DNA of 49,995 nucleotides from a virus: positions 1 to 49,995 of IMG/VR virus record IMGVR_UViG_3300048930_000674; one strand, 5' to 3'. The notes under the pieces were generated by a model that had not been told where the DNA came from, did not search any database, and was given only the letters and a program-made list of their open reading frames with translations. Shown in pieces: positions 7,756 to 15,983 of the stretch. Position 1 is the stretch's first letter. Each line of letters opens with the position of its first letter. A program made the position numbers and the translations under genes.

Positions 7756-8430
7756 ATGGCCACCTTCTCCGAATCGAACCGCATCGGCGATGTCGTCAAG
7801 CGCGAGTTCGAGCCCCTGCTCAATCGCGAGAGCATCGTCATCGCCACCGGCGCCGCGCAGAACCTCAAGGTCGGCACGGTGCTCGGCCGCATCACCATCG
7901 GGAGCGCCACCGTCGCCGCGAAGGCCGGCGGCAACGCCGCGAACACCGGTGCGCTCACCCTGGACGCCACCACCCCGGTGCTCGCCGGCGCCGCGGCCGG
8001 CGTCTACACGGTCCGCTGCATCGCCGCCGCGTCCAACTCGGGCACGTTCCGGGTCGAGGATCCGGCGGGCCGCTTCATCGGCGAAGTCGCCGTGGGCGCG
8101 ACCTTCGCCGAGCAGGTGAAGTTCAGCATCGCCGACGGCTCCCAGGACTTCGTGGTCGGCGAAGGGTTCGACATCACGGTCGCGCCCGGCACCGGCAAGT
8201 ACGTGCTGCACGACAACGCCGCCACCGACGGATCGCAGAACGCCGCCGCAGTCCTGCTCGAGGACGCCGACGCCACTGCCGCCGACGCGCCGGCGATCGC
8301 CCTGGTGCGCGGGCCGGCGGTCGTCGCCGACGGCGCGCTGATCTTCAAGGCTGGCATCTCGGCCCAGAACCGCGCCGCTGCGATCGCCGCACTCGCGGGG
8401 CTGGGCATCGTGGCCCGCCGCACCGTCTGA
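7756..8430 (+). CDS. Head decoration (capsid cement) protein, lambda gpD-like
   Basis: A 224-residue protein starting 11 bp after the protease stop, with GAGGAACTG upstream. The N-terminal block (ESNRIGDVVKREFEP, NRESIVIATG, then LKVGTVLGRIT) is the usual opening of phage head decoration proteins. The rest is Ala/Gly/Val-rich beta structure. It probably trimerises on the expanded capsid. Its place between protease and major capsid is canonical. Confidence 0.85.
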   Translation: MATFSESNRIGDVVKREFEPLLNRESIVIATGAAQNLKVGTVLGRITIGSATVAAKAGGNAANTGALTLDATTPVLAGAAAGVYTVRCIAAASNSGTFRVEDPAGRFIGEVAVGATFAEQVKFSIADGSQDFVVGEGFDITVAPGTGKYVLHDNAATDGSQNAAAVLLEDADATAADAPAIALVRGPAVVADGALIFKAGISAQNRAAAIAALAGLGIVARRTV

Positions 8431-8446
8431 CCCGAGGGCTTCCGAC

Positions 8447-9454
8447 ATGAACGTCAACCCGTTTTCCGTCTTCTCGACGTCCGAGATCGCTGCGGCGATC
8501 AACGTCATCCCGAACACCTACGGCAGGCTCAACGAGCTCGGCCTGATGCCCACCCGCGGCGTGACGATGCCCGACATCGTCATCGAGGAGCAGAACGGCT
8601 CGCTCGCGCTGATCCCGACCGAGCGCATCGGCGGGCCCGGGGCGGTGGGCAAGGTCGGCAAGCGCAAGGTGCGCACCTTCCGGATCCCGAAGCTCGTCTA
8701 CGACGAGGCGGTGACGCCGGCCGAGGTGCAAGGCGTGCGCGCCTTCGGCTCGAACGAGCAGGCTGGCCTGGCGGCTCTTCTGACCCAGAAGCTGACCACC
8801 GCCCGCACCAAGCACGACCTGACGCTCGAGTGGCTGCGCGTCGGGGCTCTGAAGGGCCAGATCCTCGATGCCGACGGCTCCACGGTGATCTACAACCTCT
8901 TCACCGAGTTCGACATCGTCGAGAAGAGCGTCGACTTCCTGCTGGGCACGGCCGGCACCGACGTGCGCGGCAAGTGCATGGAGGTCGTCCGTCACATCGA
9001 GGACAACCTGCTCGGCGACGTGATGAGCCGCGTGCATGCGCTGGTCTCGCCCGAGTTCTTCGACAAGCTGGTCGCGCACTCGAAGGTGCAGGCCGCGTAC
9101 CAGTCCTACCAGGAGGCGGCGCAGCGTCTCGGTGGCGACATGCGCAAGGGCTTCACCTTCGGCGGCATCACCTTCGAGGAGTACCGCGGTCAGGCCACGA
9201 ACACCGGCGGCACCACCTCGAAGTTCATCGCCGCCAACGAGGGCCGGGCGTTCCCGATCGGTACGTCCCAGACCTTCGGCACGTTCGTCGGGCCGGCTGA
9301 CTTCAACGAGGCGGTCGGCACGCTCGGCCAGATCTACTACGCGAAGACGCTGCCTTCGAAGTTCGAGCGCGGCTACGAGATCCACACCCAGTCGAACCCG
9401 CTGCCGATGTGCATGCGGCCTGCGGTGCTGGTGAAGCTGACGACCTCGAACTGA
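8447..9454 (+). CDS. Major capsid protein (lambda gpE family)
   Basis: A 335-residue protein of normal length for lambda gpE-type capsid subunits. Recognisable features are the N-terminal FSTSEIAAAINVIPNTYGRL segment, DIVIEEQNGSLALIPT, the E-loop-like RKVRTFRIPKL, and a C-terminal block with EEYRG, FPIGT and LPSKFERGYEIHTQSNPLP. It forms the capsid shell. A strong terminator follows the gene, separating its message from the connector genes. Confidence 0.93.
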   Translation: MNVNPFSVFSTSEIAAAINVIPNTYGRLNELGLMPTRGVTMPDIVIEEQNGSLALIPTERIGGPGAVGKVGKRKVRTFRIPKLVYDEAVTPAEVQGVRAFGSNEQAGLAALLTQKLTTARTKHDLTLEWLRVGALKGQILDADGSTVIYNLFTEFDIVEKSVDFLLGTAGTDVRGKCMEVVRHIEDNLLGDVMSRVHALVSPEFFDKLVAHSKVQAAYQSYQEAAQRLGGDMRKGFTFGGITFEEYRGQATNTGGTTSKFIAANEGRAFPIGTSQTFGTFVGPADFNEAVGTLGQIYYAKTLPSKFERGYEIHTQSNPLPMCMRPAVLVKLTTSN

Positions 9455-9502
9455 TCGCCCTGCACGGAGTCTCCTCCACTCGCCCCCACGGCGAGATGGC
9501 TC

Positions 9503-9535
9503 GGCCCCGACCCTCTCGCAGGGCGGGGCCTTTTT
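9503..9535 (+). terminator. Intrinsic terminator after the major capsid gene
   Basis: The hairpin GGCCCCG / CGGGGCC (9503-9530) with inner CCCT / AGGG pairs is followed at once by TTTTT (9531-9535). The next gene starts 13 bp later with no recognisable promoter, so connector genes 9549-10561 probably depend on read-through. Confidence 0.88.
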
Positions 9536-9548
9536 CATGGAGCACCAG

Positions 9549-10010
9549 ATGGCCTACGCCACCCTCGAGGACCTTCGCGTCGCATTCGGCGAGCGCGAGG
9601 TCGCCCAGCTCACGCAGCGCCGCACGGACTTCGTCGAGGCCGCGGACGCCGCGACCTCGGTCTCCTTCCTCGAGCAGGCGTCGTCGGAGATCGACTCGCG
9701 CCTCGCCACCCGCTACGACGTGCCGGTCTCGCCGGCGCCCCGGATGCTGGTGGCGGTGTGCTGCGACATCGCCCGGTACCGCCTCTACGACGACGCGGCG
9801 CCCGAGACGGTCCGCACCCGCTACGAGGACGCCGTGCGGTGGCTGAACGACCTGGCCGCCGGGCGCGCCGCGCTGCTGAACGACGACGGATCCGTCGCCG
9901 GCGCGCGCACCACGGACACGGGCGCCGCCTCCGCCGTCGTCGCGGTTCCCAGGGCGCTCGTCTTCGGTGCCGGGTTCCGGACACGCTACGACAGCGAGCT
10001 CGCGCCGTGA
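9549..10010 (+). CDS. DUF1320 / Mu gp36-like connector protein
   Basis: A 153-residue protein. The opening MAYATLEDLRVAFG, then EREVAQLT and ASSEIDSRLATRYDVP, and RYRLYDD..PE.VR.RYEDA.RWL is the DUF1320 pattern (Mu gp36), a head-completion or head-tail connector protein. An upstream in-frame ATG (9537) exists, but ATG 9549 has GGAG at proper distance. Its stop overlaps the next start as GTGA. Confidence 0.85.
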   Translation: MAYATLEDLRVAFGEREVAQLTQRRTDFVEAADAATSVSFLEQASSEIDSRLATRYDVPVSPAPRMLVAVCCDIARYRLYDDAAPETVRTRYEDAVRWLNDLAAGRAALLNDDGSVAGARTTDTGAASAVVAVPRALVFGAGFRTRYDSELAP

Positions 10011-10561
10011 AAGTCGGGATCGAGATCGACGACCGCGAGGTGCGGGAGCTGTTCGCCACCCTTGTGCGCAAGGGGGCGGACCTGTCGCCGGTGATGCGCG
10101 AGATCGCAGCGACCCTCGAGGCGGCGACGCAGCTCCGGTTCAAGGAGGGCGTGGCGCCAACGGGCGCGCCCTGGTTGCCGCTCTCGGCGGTGACCCGCGC
10201 GACGCGCGCCAAGCGCAGCCGGTCGAAGGGAGCCGCGGCGGTTGCGCGGGCGCTTGCCGGTCCGATGCAGCCTCTGCTCGACACCGGGCGGCTGCGGGGC
10301 TCCATCACCTCGAGGTACTCGGCGAAGCAAGCGGTGGTGGGCACGAACCTGGTGTACGCGCCGATCCACCAGTTCGGGTTCCACGGGCCGCAGGCAGTGA
10401 AGCCGCATGCGCGCCGCAGCCGAAAGGGCGGCACCCACCAGGTCCGCGGGCACACCCGGAACATGAACGTCCCCGCACGCCCGTACTTCGGCCTGTCCGC
10501 TGCCGATCGAGCCGAAGTGCTCGACATCCTGCGCGAGCACATCGCCTCCACCTCGGGCTGA
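10007..10561 (+). CDS. Phage virion morphogenesis protein (Mu gpG-like tail completion)
   Basis: A 184-residue protein with GTG start 10007 overlapping the previous TGA by 4 nt. The order KVGIEIDDREVRELF, then FKEGVAPTGAPW, LLDTGRLRGSI, and Y..IHQFG..G with a C-terminal PARPYFGLSAADRAEVLDIL matches the phage virion morphogenesis family (Mu gpG / P2 gpS type). It acts at tail completion or head-tail joining. A longer open frame extends upstream but lies within the DUF1320 gene. Confidence 0.87.
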   Translation: MKVGIEIDDREVRELFATLVRKGADLSPVMREIAATLEAATQLRFKEGVAPTGAPWLPLSAVTRATRAKRSRSKGAAAVARALAGPMQPLLDTGRLRGSITSRYSAKQAVVGTNLVYAPIHQFGFHGPQAVKPHARRSRKGGTHQVRGHTRNMNVPARPYFGLSAADRAEVLDILREHIASTSG

Positions 10562-10572
10562 CAGGGCCGAGT

Positions 10573-10625
10573 ACGCACCGCGGTGCGCCTACGGCGGCCG
10601 GCGGCCGGCCGGTACAACCCGTGGC
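10573..10625 (+). promoter_or_regulatory. Putative Mor-dependent late promoter ahead of tail genes
   Basis: Dyad ACGCAC-N4-GTGCGC (10573-10588), 24 nt, TACAAC (10613-10618), 7 nt, GTG 10626. The spacing is identical to the elements at 6712 and 46241, and the first 18 positions differ from them at only two. There is no Shine-Dalgarno sequence between the box and the start codon, which implies a leaderless message for the tail operon. Confidence 0.72.
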
Positions 10626-11069
10626 GTGATTGCCCTCGCCCCTGTCGTCGATCGCCTCCGTGAGCACTGCCCGTCGTTCAACGCGATCGACGGAGCCGCG
10701 GAGTTCTCCGCGATCGCGGATCGCGTCACGACCCACCCCGCAGCGTGGGTCGTGCCGCTGGCGGACGCCGCTGGCGAGAACCGCTTCGGCGCCGGCGTGG
10801 CGGTCGCGCAGCGCGTGGAGACTTCCTTCGGGATCGTCCTCGTCTGCGCGGACCGGTCCGATCGGCAGGGCGCCGCGGCGGTCGAGCTGCTCACGCGCCT
10901 TCGTCGCGAGGTGCTCTCCGCGGTGCTGGGTTGGGTGCCGGCCGACGGCGCGGCTCCGCTCGCATTCGTCTGTGGCGACGCGCTTCGGTTCTCGGCGGGC
11001 CTGACCTGGTGGCAGGACACCTACTCGACCGCGTGGGAGTGCCGCTCACTCCCCGGAGCTCCTTCATGA
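10626..11069 (+). CDS. Mu gp37-like tail terminator protein
   Basis: A 147-residue protein from GTG 10626, exactly 7 nt after the TACAAC box, with no ribosome binding site. The pattern MIALAPVVDRLREHCP, AWVVPLA..A..N..G.G..QRVE..F.IVL, LL..LR..V..AVLGW.P, and DALRFSAGLTWWQDTYSTAW is that of Mu gp37-like / phage tail terminator proteins that cap the tail and bind the head connector. It is the first gene of the tail operon. Confidence 0.82.
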   Translation: MIALAPVVDRLREHCPSFNAIDGAAEFSAIADRVTTHPAAWVVPLADAAGENRFGAGVAVAQRVETSFGIVLVCADRSDRQGAAAVELLTRLRREVLSAVLGWVPADGAAPLAFVCGDALRFSAGLTWWQDTYSTAWECRSLPGAPS

Positions 11070-11242
11070 CCGACATCACCCACGACCGGTACGCCGGCAT
11101 CGGCGGCAGCTATGTCGTCGTCGATGGCGAGCGCTTCCCGGCGGACCACGAGAACGGCTACGCGCCGCTGCCGCACACCCGCAACGAGGACGGTACGCCC
11201 GTCCAACCGGAACCGGCTCCGGAGCCGGACCCGCAGGAGTAA
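11066..11242 (+). CDS. Small tail-operon protein with Pro/Glu-rich C-terminus
   Basis: A 58-residue protein whose ATG 11066 overlaps the previous TGA (ATGA). It begins MTDITHDRYAGIGGSYVVV and ends in alternating Pro/Glu (PEPAPEPDPQE). Small proteins of this type commonly sit between tail terminator and tail tube genes in siphophages. Function is unknown. Confidence 0.7.
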   Translation: MTDITHDRYAGIGGSYVVVDGERFPADHENGYAPLPHTRNEDGTPVQPEPAPEPDPQE

Positions 11243-11245
11243 GCC

Positions 11246-12190
11246 ATGCCGCTGTACGCCCGCCGGGCAGTCGTGCTCGCGAAAACCGAATCGCCCGCCG
11301 GCCAGGATGCGAACCCGACCGGGGCCGCGAACGCGATCGCGGTCGCGAACGTCAACCTGTCCCCGCTGAACCTGCAGACCCAGGACCGCGGCCTGCTGCG
11401 ACCGTACCTCGGCGGAAGCGAGCAGATCGTCACTGGGGAGTATGCGGAGATCGAGTTCGAGGTCGAGGCGGCCGGCGCCGGCACGTCGGCCACGACCGTC
11501 TCGAAGTTCGGCCCGTTGCTCAAGGCCTGCGGCATGGCCGAGACGGTCGGTGCATCGGACGTCTCGTACCTGCCGGTCTCGACCTCGTTCTCGACCGTCA
11601 CGATCTACTGCTACATCGGCGACTCGGTGCTGCACAAGATCACCGGCGCGATGGGCGACGTGACCGCGGAGTTCGTCGCCGGCGAGATCCCGAAGCTGAA
11701 GTTCCGGTTCCTCGGCATCTACAACGTCGTCACCGACGCATCGTCGTCCGGCGTTGCCTACACCGGATGGCAGGTGCCGGTCGGCTTCCGAGACGCTGTC
11801 GTGCCGACGTTCACCGTGCACGGTCTGCAGAAGACCGCGCCGATCGGCTACCGGTCCATCTCGGTCGGACTCGGCAACAACCTCGTCTACCGCAACCTGA
11901 TCGGGTCGGTGAGCGCGCTCATCACCGACCGTGCGGCTGCGGGTTCGGTGGAGCTCGAGGCCGCGACGATCGCCACCAAGGACTGGTTCGGCATCGTCCG
12001 GGGGCTGACCACCGCGGCCATCACGCTGCAGGTCAACAGCACCGCGACGAACATCTTCCAGGTCGACGCGCCGAAGGTCCAGATGACCAACCCGCGGTAC
12101 TCCGAGCTCGACGGCATCGTGATGATGACGCTCGACATGCGGATGCTGCCGTCGTCCGGGAACGACGAAGTGAAGTTCTCGACGAAGTGA
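11246..12190 (+). CDS. Major tail tube protein
   Basis: A 314-residue protein 3 bp after the preceding stop. The N-terminal RAVVLAKTESPAGQD.NPTGAANAI is typical of phage tail tube subunits, as are the later G.SE..VTGEYAEIEFEVE.AG and PLLKACGMAE motifs. Beta-rich throughout. It polymerises around the tape measure. Position before the frameshifting chaperones and tape measure is canonical for siphophages. Confidence 0.87.
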   Translation: MPLYARRAVVLAKTESPAGQDANPTGAANAIAVANVNLSPLNLQTQDRGLLRPYLGGSEQIVTGEYAEIEFEVEAAGAGTSATTVSKFGPLLKACGMAETVGASDVSYLPVSTSFSTVTIYCYIGDSVLHKITGAMGDVTAEFVAGEIPKLKFRFLGIYNVVTDASSSGVAYTGWQVPVGFRDAVVPTFTVHGLQKTAPIGYRSISVGLGNNLVYRNLIGSVSALITDRAAAGSVELEAATIATKDWFGIVRGLTTAAITLQVNSTATNIFQVDAPKVQMTNPRYSELDGIVMMTLDMRMLPSSGNDEVKFSTK

Positions 12191-12213
12191 TGCGCTGACG
12201 GGAGCCACTGCTG

Positions 12214-12543
12214 ATGTTCTGCATCGACCTGTCGCCGACGTACGCCGCTCCGATCTCGCACACCCTCCCGGGCGGGGTCCGGGCGGTGTTCCGCGGCGTG
12301 TTCCATCGGATGACGGAGTCCGAGTCCGAGGAGTTGCTGTCGAAGCTCTCGCGCAGCGAGCTGTCGGCCGTCCAGGCGGTCGTACGCGTGCTCGCCGGGT
12401 GGGAGGAGGTTGCCGACGCGAAGGGCGAACCGCTCCCCTTCACCCCGGACAACCTCTCGAAGCTGCTGGCGATGCAGGGCATGTCCGCGGCGATCGTCTA
12501 CGCGTGGGCGCGCTCGCTGAGGGAGGTCGAGGAAAAAAACTGA
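12214..12543 (+). CDS. Tail assembly chaperone, short form (lambda gpG analogue)
   Basis: A 109-residue protein ending GAA-AAA-AAC-TGA. It begins MFCIDLSPTYAAPISHTLPGG, followed by an acidic helical region. The final codons contain the heptamer A-AAA-AAC in the correct phase for -1 slippage. The unshifted product binds the tape measure before tube assembly by analogy with lambda gpG. Confidence 0.87.
   Translation: MFCIDLSPTYAAPISHTLPGGVRAVFRGVFHRMTESESEELLSKLSRSELSAVQAVVRVLAGWEEVADAKGEPLPFTPDNLSKLLAMQGMSAAIVYAWARSLREVEEKN
12534..12540 (+). promoter_or_regulatory. Programmed -1 frameshift slippery site
   Basis: A-AAA-AAC, with AAA 12535-12537 in the P site and AAC 12538-12540 in the A site, directly before the zero-frame TGA. 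After slipping, reading continues CTG-ATC-GGC in the -1 frame to 12932. This is the classical lambda G-GT arrangement. Confidence 0.9.
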
Positions 12544-12932
12544 TCGGCGCCGTGCGGCACTGGCTGCGCGGCGGGATCGGCGAGGACATCGATCCGCAGA
12601 AGTCCGACGAGGCGGCATCGCTGCGCGACCTCGGCGTCCCGGAACAGCTCATCGCACGCCAATGCGCCCTTCGAACCGACTTCGCCGTGCTGCCCCGCAA
12701 CGAGACGACCGTGCTCGTCTGGTGCGCGATCGCGGCGACGCAGTGGTCGATCGTCGCGGGGTTCGGCGGTGCGCAGTACATCGGGCTGCGCTACGAGGCA
12801 CTCCCGGCGGTGCTCGACCTGCTGCAGGTGTCACCAGACGAGAGGCCCAGGGTGTTCCGGGGGATTCGTCTGATGGAGCGCGTCGCGCTGCGCGCGCTCA
12901 ACGAAGCGCCAGGCGGAACAGGCCGATCGTGA
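12540..12932 (+). CDS. Tail assembly chaperone, frameshift extension (gpT part of the GT fusion)
   Basis: The -1 frame adds 130 residues to the short chaperone, giving a fusion of about 239 residues (12214-12540 joined to 12540-12932). The extension starts LIGAVRHWLRGG and has the features usual for GT extensions: a compact helical domain, RNETTVLVWCAIAATQW and LRYEALPAVLDLL. It has no ribosome binding site of its own, so expression by frameshifting is the simplest reading. Its stop (12930-12932) overlaps a possible small downstream ORF. Confidence 0.85.
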   Translation: MIGAVRHWLRGGIGEDIDPQKSDEAASLRDLGVPEQLIARQCALRTDFAVLPRNETTVLVWCAIAATQWSIVAGFGGAQYIGLRYEALPAVLDLLQVSPDERPRVFRGIRLMERVALRALNEAPGGTGRS

Positions 12933-13056
12933 TGTACGAGGCGCCGAGGGCCGGCATGAACGTGGAGACGCCCGGGTCGGCGGCGAAGAAGACCCACGCC
13001 CAGAACGCCAGAAAGCTCATCCCGATGCACAGCAGGTAAGCGAGCACCGCACCCAT
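12898..13056 (-). CDS. Candidate antisense two-helix membrane micro-protein
   Basis: The minus strand encodes 52 residues starting MGAVLAYLLCIGMSFLAFW. There are two hydrophobic stretches (residues about 4-25 and 34-49) separated by ADPGVST, with Trp, Tyr and Phe placed as in real membrane helices. GAGG lies about 9 nt before its ATG. Its start codon shares CATG with the tape measure start, pointing the other way. The competing plus-strand 35-codon frame has the same GC3 bias because third positions coincide, so composition cannot decide. Role unknown. Confidence 0.42.
   Translation of the reverse strand: MGAVLAYLLCIGMSFLAFWAWVFFAADPGVSTFMPALGASYITIGLFRLALR
12932..13039 (+). CDS. Candidate 35-residue ORF coupled to the chaperone stop
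   Basis: ATG 12932 shares a base with the GT-fusion stop (TGATG), a junction used repeatedly in this genome, and the frame ends at TAA 13037-13039, 15 bp before the tape measure ATG. The peptide is basic (KKTHAQNARK). It could couple translation into the tape measure gene, which lacks a close Shine-Dalgarno sequence. It overlaps the antisense membrane ORF; probably only one of the two is real. Confidence 0.35.
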   Translation: MYEAPRAGMNVETPGSAAKKTHAQNARKLIPMHSR

Positions 13057-15979
13057 GGCCGGCAACCTCACGTTCGGAATCCGCCTGACGGCCGATGGTA
13101 CCGGCTTCGTGGGGCAGGTCAACGTCGCGAAGGACGCGCTGCGCGAGCTGAGCGCCGCGGGGCGCGCGACGGGCCGCGAGGTCGGCACCGGGGTGGGAGC
13201 GGCCAGCGGCGCGCTGCGCGATCTCGGTGCGGCGGGCCGGACCGCCGGCCAGGAGGTCGGCGCCGGCGTCGGCTCCGCCCGTCGGGGCGTCGAGAGCATC
13301 TCCCGGCAGCTGACGCAGCTGCGGGCCCTGGCGGCGGGATTCGGCGTCGCCACCGGACTGACGGAGTTGTTGCGCCAGTCCGTCTCGGCCGCCGACGCGA
13401 TGACCAACCTCGCCGCGCGGCTCGACCTGGTCACGGGTTCCTCGGATCGCACCGCTGCCGTCCAGGCCCGCCTCTTCCAGATCGCCCAGGCCTCGAGGGT
13501 CTCCTTCGTCGAACTAGGAGCCACCTATGCCCAGGTGGCGCGCTCGACCGCCGAGCTCGGGATCAGCCAGGACCGGGTCCTGGGGGTCACGCAGGCGCTG
13601 TCGCAGGCGATCACCATCTCCGGCGGGTCGGCGTCGTCTGCGCAGGCTGCGATGGTGCAGCTATCGCAGGGGCTCGCCTCCGGCACGCTCCGGGGCGAGG
13701 AGCTCAATTCCATCCTCGAGCAGACACCGCGTGTCGCACAGGCGATCGCCGACGGGATGGGCGTGTCGGTCGGGCAACTCCGCAAGCTCGGGGAAGAGGG
13801 GGCGCTGACGGCGCGGGCCATCGTCCAGGCGCTCGAGAGGTCCGCCCCGCAGCTGGCGGCCGAGTTCGCGAAGATTCGCCCGACCATCAGCGGCGCCTTC
13901 CAGGCACTCCAGAACTCGGCGACCGACTTCATCGGGGAGGTGGACCGCTCGAGCGGCGCCTCGCAGACGCTGGCCGAGAAGATCACGGAGTTGGCCGATG
14001 CTCTGACCAAGGCGAAGAGCGGCGTCGATGGCTTCCTCACCACGGCCAAGCCGATCGCGGAGATGGCGGCGTGGGCGGCTGGCGCGGTGGCGTTGGCGCG
14101 CGGGCTGCAGGCGATCGCCGCGGTCGGCGTCGGCGGCGGGCTGATGGCGCTGCTGGCGAAGCTCGCAGGGCTCGCCGGCGGCCCAATCGGCGTGGCTGCG
14201 GCGGTCGGGGGGCTCGCGATCGGCGGAATTCGGTCGTTCATGGGCTCCGAGACGGGCCGCGAATGGCAGGCGAATCAGGTCGAGCAGCAGCTCGAGACGG
14301 CGCGGCGCTTCAACCCGCCGGACTCCCCGCGGGTGAAGGCACTGGAGCGCGAGCTCGCCGAGCTGCGGGCGACGCTGCCCAAGCCGCCGCAGCTCGCCGG
14401 CCCCGATCCGTTCCAGGCGACGATCCAGGACGAGGTCGACCGCGAGGCGGCCGGCAAGGCGGCCGCACGCGACCGGCAGAAGTACGTCTCCTCGGCCGAC
14501 AACCAGTCGAGGGCGCAGCGCCAGCAGGCCGAACGTACTGCAGCCGAGGAGCAGTTCCGCCAGCTGATGGCCGCCCAGGCCGGCGCGCCCCAGTCGGACG
14601 TCGACCAGCTCTTCGCGGCCTACCGGCAGCGCGTCGCGAACATCGACGAGAAGTATCGCGACAAGGACGGCGAGGCCGCGGCACGGCGCGCCGCCGGCTC
14701 CACCCGACAGGCGATCGCGGCGCGACTGGCCGACGAACAGGCGGCGATCGAGCAGGGTGAGCGGATGAAGCTCGCAGTGCTCGAGTCGCTCGGCAGGCAA
14801 GGGCTGCGGACCGACGAGCAGCTGGTGAGGGAGCGGGAGCGGATCCAGCTCGACTCGATCGACCGGCAGATCGCGACCGCCGAAGTGGCGCGCGCGGCGG
14901 CCGGTCGCGACGAGACCGAGAAGGCACGCGCGACCGGCGCGATCAACCAGCTTGTGAGGGAGCGCGCCCAGGTCGAGCTGCAGGCGACGCTGCAGCTGGC
15001 CGAGCTCGCCGCGCAGCGCGAGGCCCTGGCGGACAAGGAGGCGAGGTCGTTCCGGCGGGCGCGATTCGACGATCTGCAGGGCCTGCGCGAGTCGATCCGC
15101 TCGATGGCGGACGAGAACGAGGCGCGTCTGCAGGCGATCGCGACGGGCCGCGAGGAAGCCGAGATGCTGCGGGAGCTCCGAATCGCCCGCCTGGAGGCTG
15201 AGCTCGAGGTGGACGAGCGGCCCGATCCGGAGAAGCTGGAGCGGCTTGTCCTGCTGCGTGAGGAGCTGCGGCTGCTGCGGGAGCGGCGCGAGATCGACGG
15301 CCAGCGGGAAGCCCGGCGCCGCGATGAGGCGCTGCCTGGCCGGCTCGAGGAAGAGGCCCAGGCGCGGCAGCGGCGCCAGGCGGAGACGCTGGAGCAGTCG
15401 CTCACCGACTCGCTGTACCGGTCCTTCGAGAGCGGCAAGTCCATCGCGGAATCGTTCCGCGAGACGCTCAAGGCCACCTTCGGCACCCTGATTCTTCGTC
15501 CGCTGATCGAGCCGGTGATGAAGCCGATCGCGAACGCCGCCTCGGGGTTCATCGAGCAGATCGTGAACGTGGCGATCGGGGCAATCGGCGGCGCAACGAG
15601 CACGGGCAAGAGCCCGTACGCGTTCGAGACAGGCTACGTCGGCGGGCCGTCGAACGCGTACGCGATCGACGCCATGATGGGCAACGCTCCGGGGCGGCCC
15701 CGTGCGCGGGGAGGACAAGTCCTCTCGGGGCAGACGTACCTGGTGGGCGAGGAAGGACCGGAGGCGCTCGTGATGGGCGGCGGGGCGTACGGGACGGTCG
15801 TCCCGAACCACGCGCTCACGCCCTCGGGCGCAGGGCGATCGGTCGTCATCAACCAGACCTTCAACGTGTCGTCCGGGGTCGACGCAACGACGGCGACGAA
15901 CATCTGGCGCGCGGCGAAGGACGCCGCGCAGACCGAGATGGTCGAGCGCGTGCGATCGGGCGACCGATCGCTGTGGTGA
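13055..15979 (+). CDS. Tape measure protein
   Basis: A 974-residue protein, the long rod that sets tail length. Residues about 110-300 carry the conserved tape measure domain (NLAARLDLVTG, then VELGATYAQVARSTAELG and SGTLRGEELNSILEQTPRVAQAIA). Residues about 345-410 hold Gly/Ala/Leu hydrophobic segments that could cross the host membrane. Residues about 490-790 are highly charged coiled coil. The C-terminus has the usual Gly-rich end with VGEEGPEAL. A diverged 25-residue repeat (GRATGREVGTGVG / GRTAGQEVGAGVG) lies at 40-80. At about 3 Å per residue in family terms it would specify a tail near 140-150 nm; that length is only an estimate. Confidence 0.93.
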   Translation: MAGNLTFGIRLTADGTGFVGQVNVAKDALRELSAAGRATGREVGTGVGAASGALRDLGAAGRTAGQEVGAGVGSARRGVESISRQLTQLRALAAGFGVATGLTELLRQSVSAADAMTNLAARLDLVTGSSDRTAAVQARLFQIAQASRVSFVELGATYAQVARSTAELGISQDRVLGVTQALSQAITISGGSASSAQAAMVQLSQGLASGTLRGEELNSILEQTPRVAQAIADGMGVSVGQLRKLGEEGALTARAIVQALERSAPQLAAEFAKIRPTISGAFQALQNSATDFIGEVDRSSGASQTLAEKITELADALTKAKSGVDGFLTTAKPIAEMAAWAAGAVALARGLQAIAAVGVGGGLMALLAKLAGLAGGPIGVAAAVGGLAIGGIRSFMGSETGREWQANQVEQQLETARRFNPPDSPRVKALERELAELRATLPKPPQLAGPDPFQATIQDEVDREAAGKAAARDRQKYVSSADNQSRAQRQQAERTAAEEQFRQLMAAQAGAPQSDVDQLFAAYRQRVANIDEKYRDKDGEAAARRAAGSTRQAIAARLADEQAAIEQGERMKLAVLESLGRQGLRTDEQLVRERERIQLDSIDRQIATAEVARAAAGRDETEKARATGAINQLVRERAQVELQATLQLAELAAQREALADKEARSFRRARFDDLQGLRESIRSMADENEARLQAIATGREEAEMLRELRIARLEAELEVDERPDPEKLERLVLLREELRLLRERREIDGQREARRRDEALPGRLEEEAQARQRRQAETLEQSLTDSLYRSFESGKSIAESFRETLKATFGTLILRPLIEPVMKPIANAASGFIEQIVNVAIGAIGGATSTGKSPYAFETGYVGGPSNAYAIDAMMGNAPGRPRARGGQVLSGQTYLVGEEGPEALVMGGGAYGTVVPNHALTPSGAGRSVVINQTFNVSSGVDATTATNIWRAAKDAAQTEMVERVRSGDRSLW

Positions 15980-15983
15980 CGCG

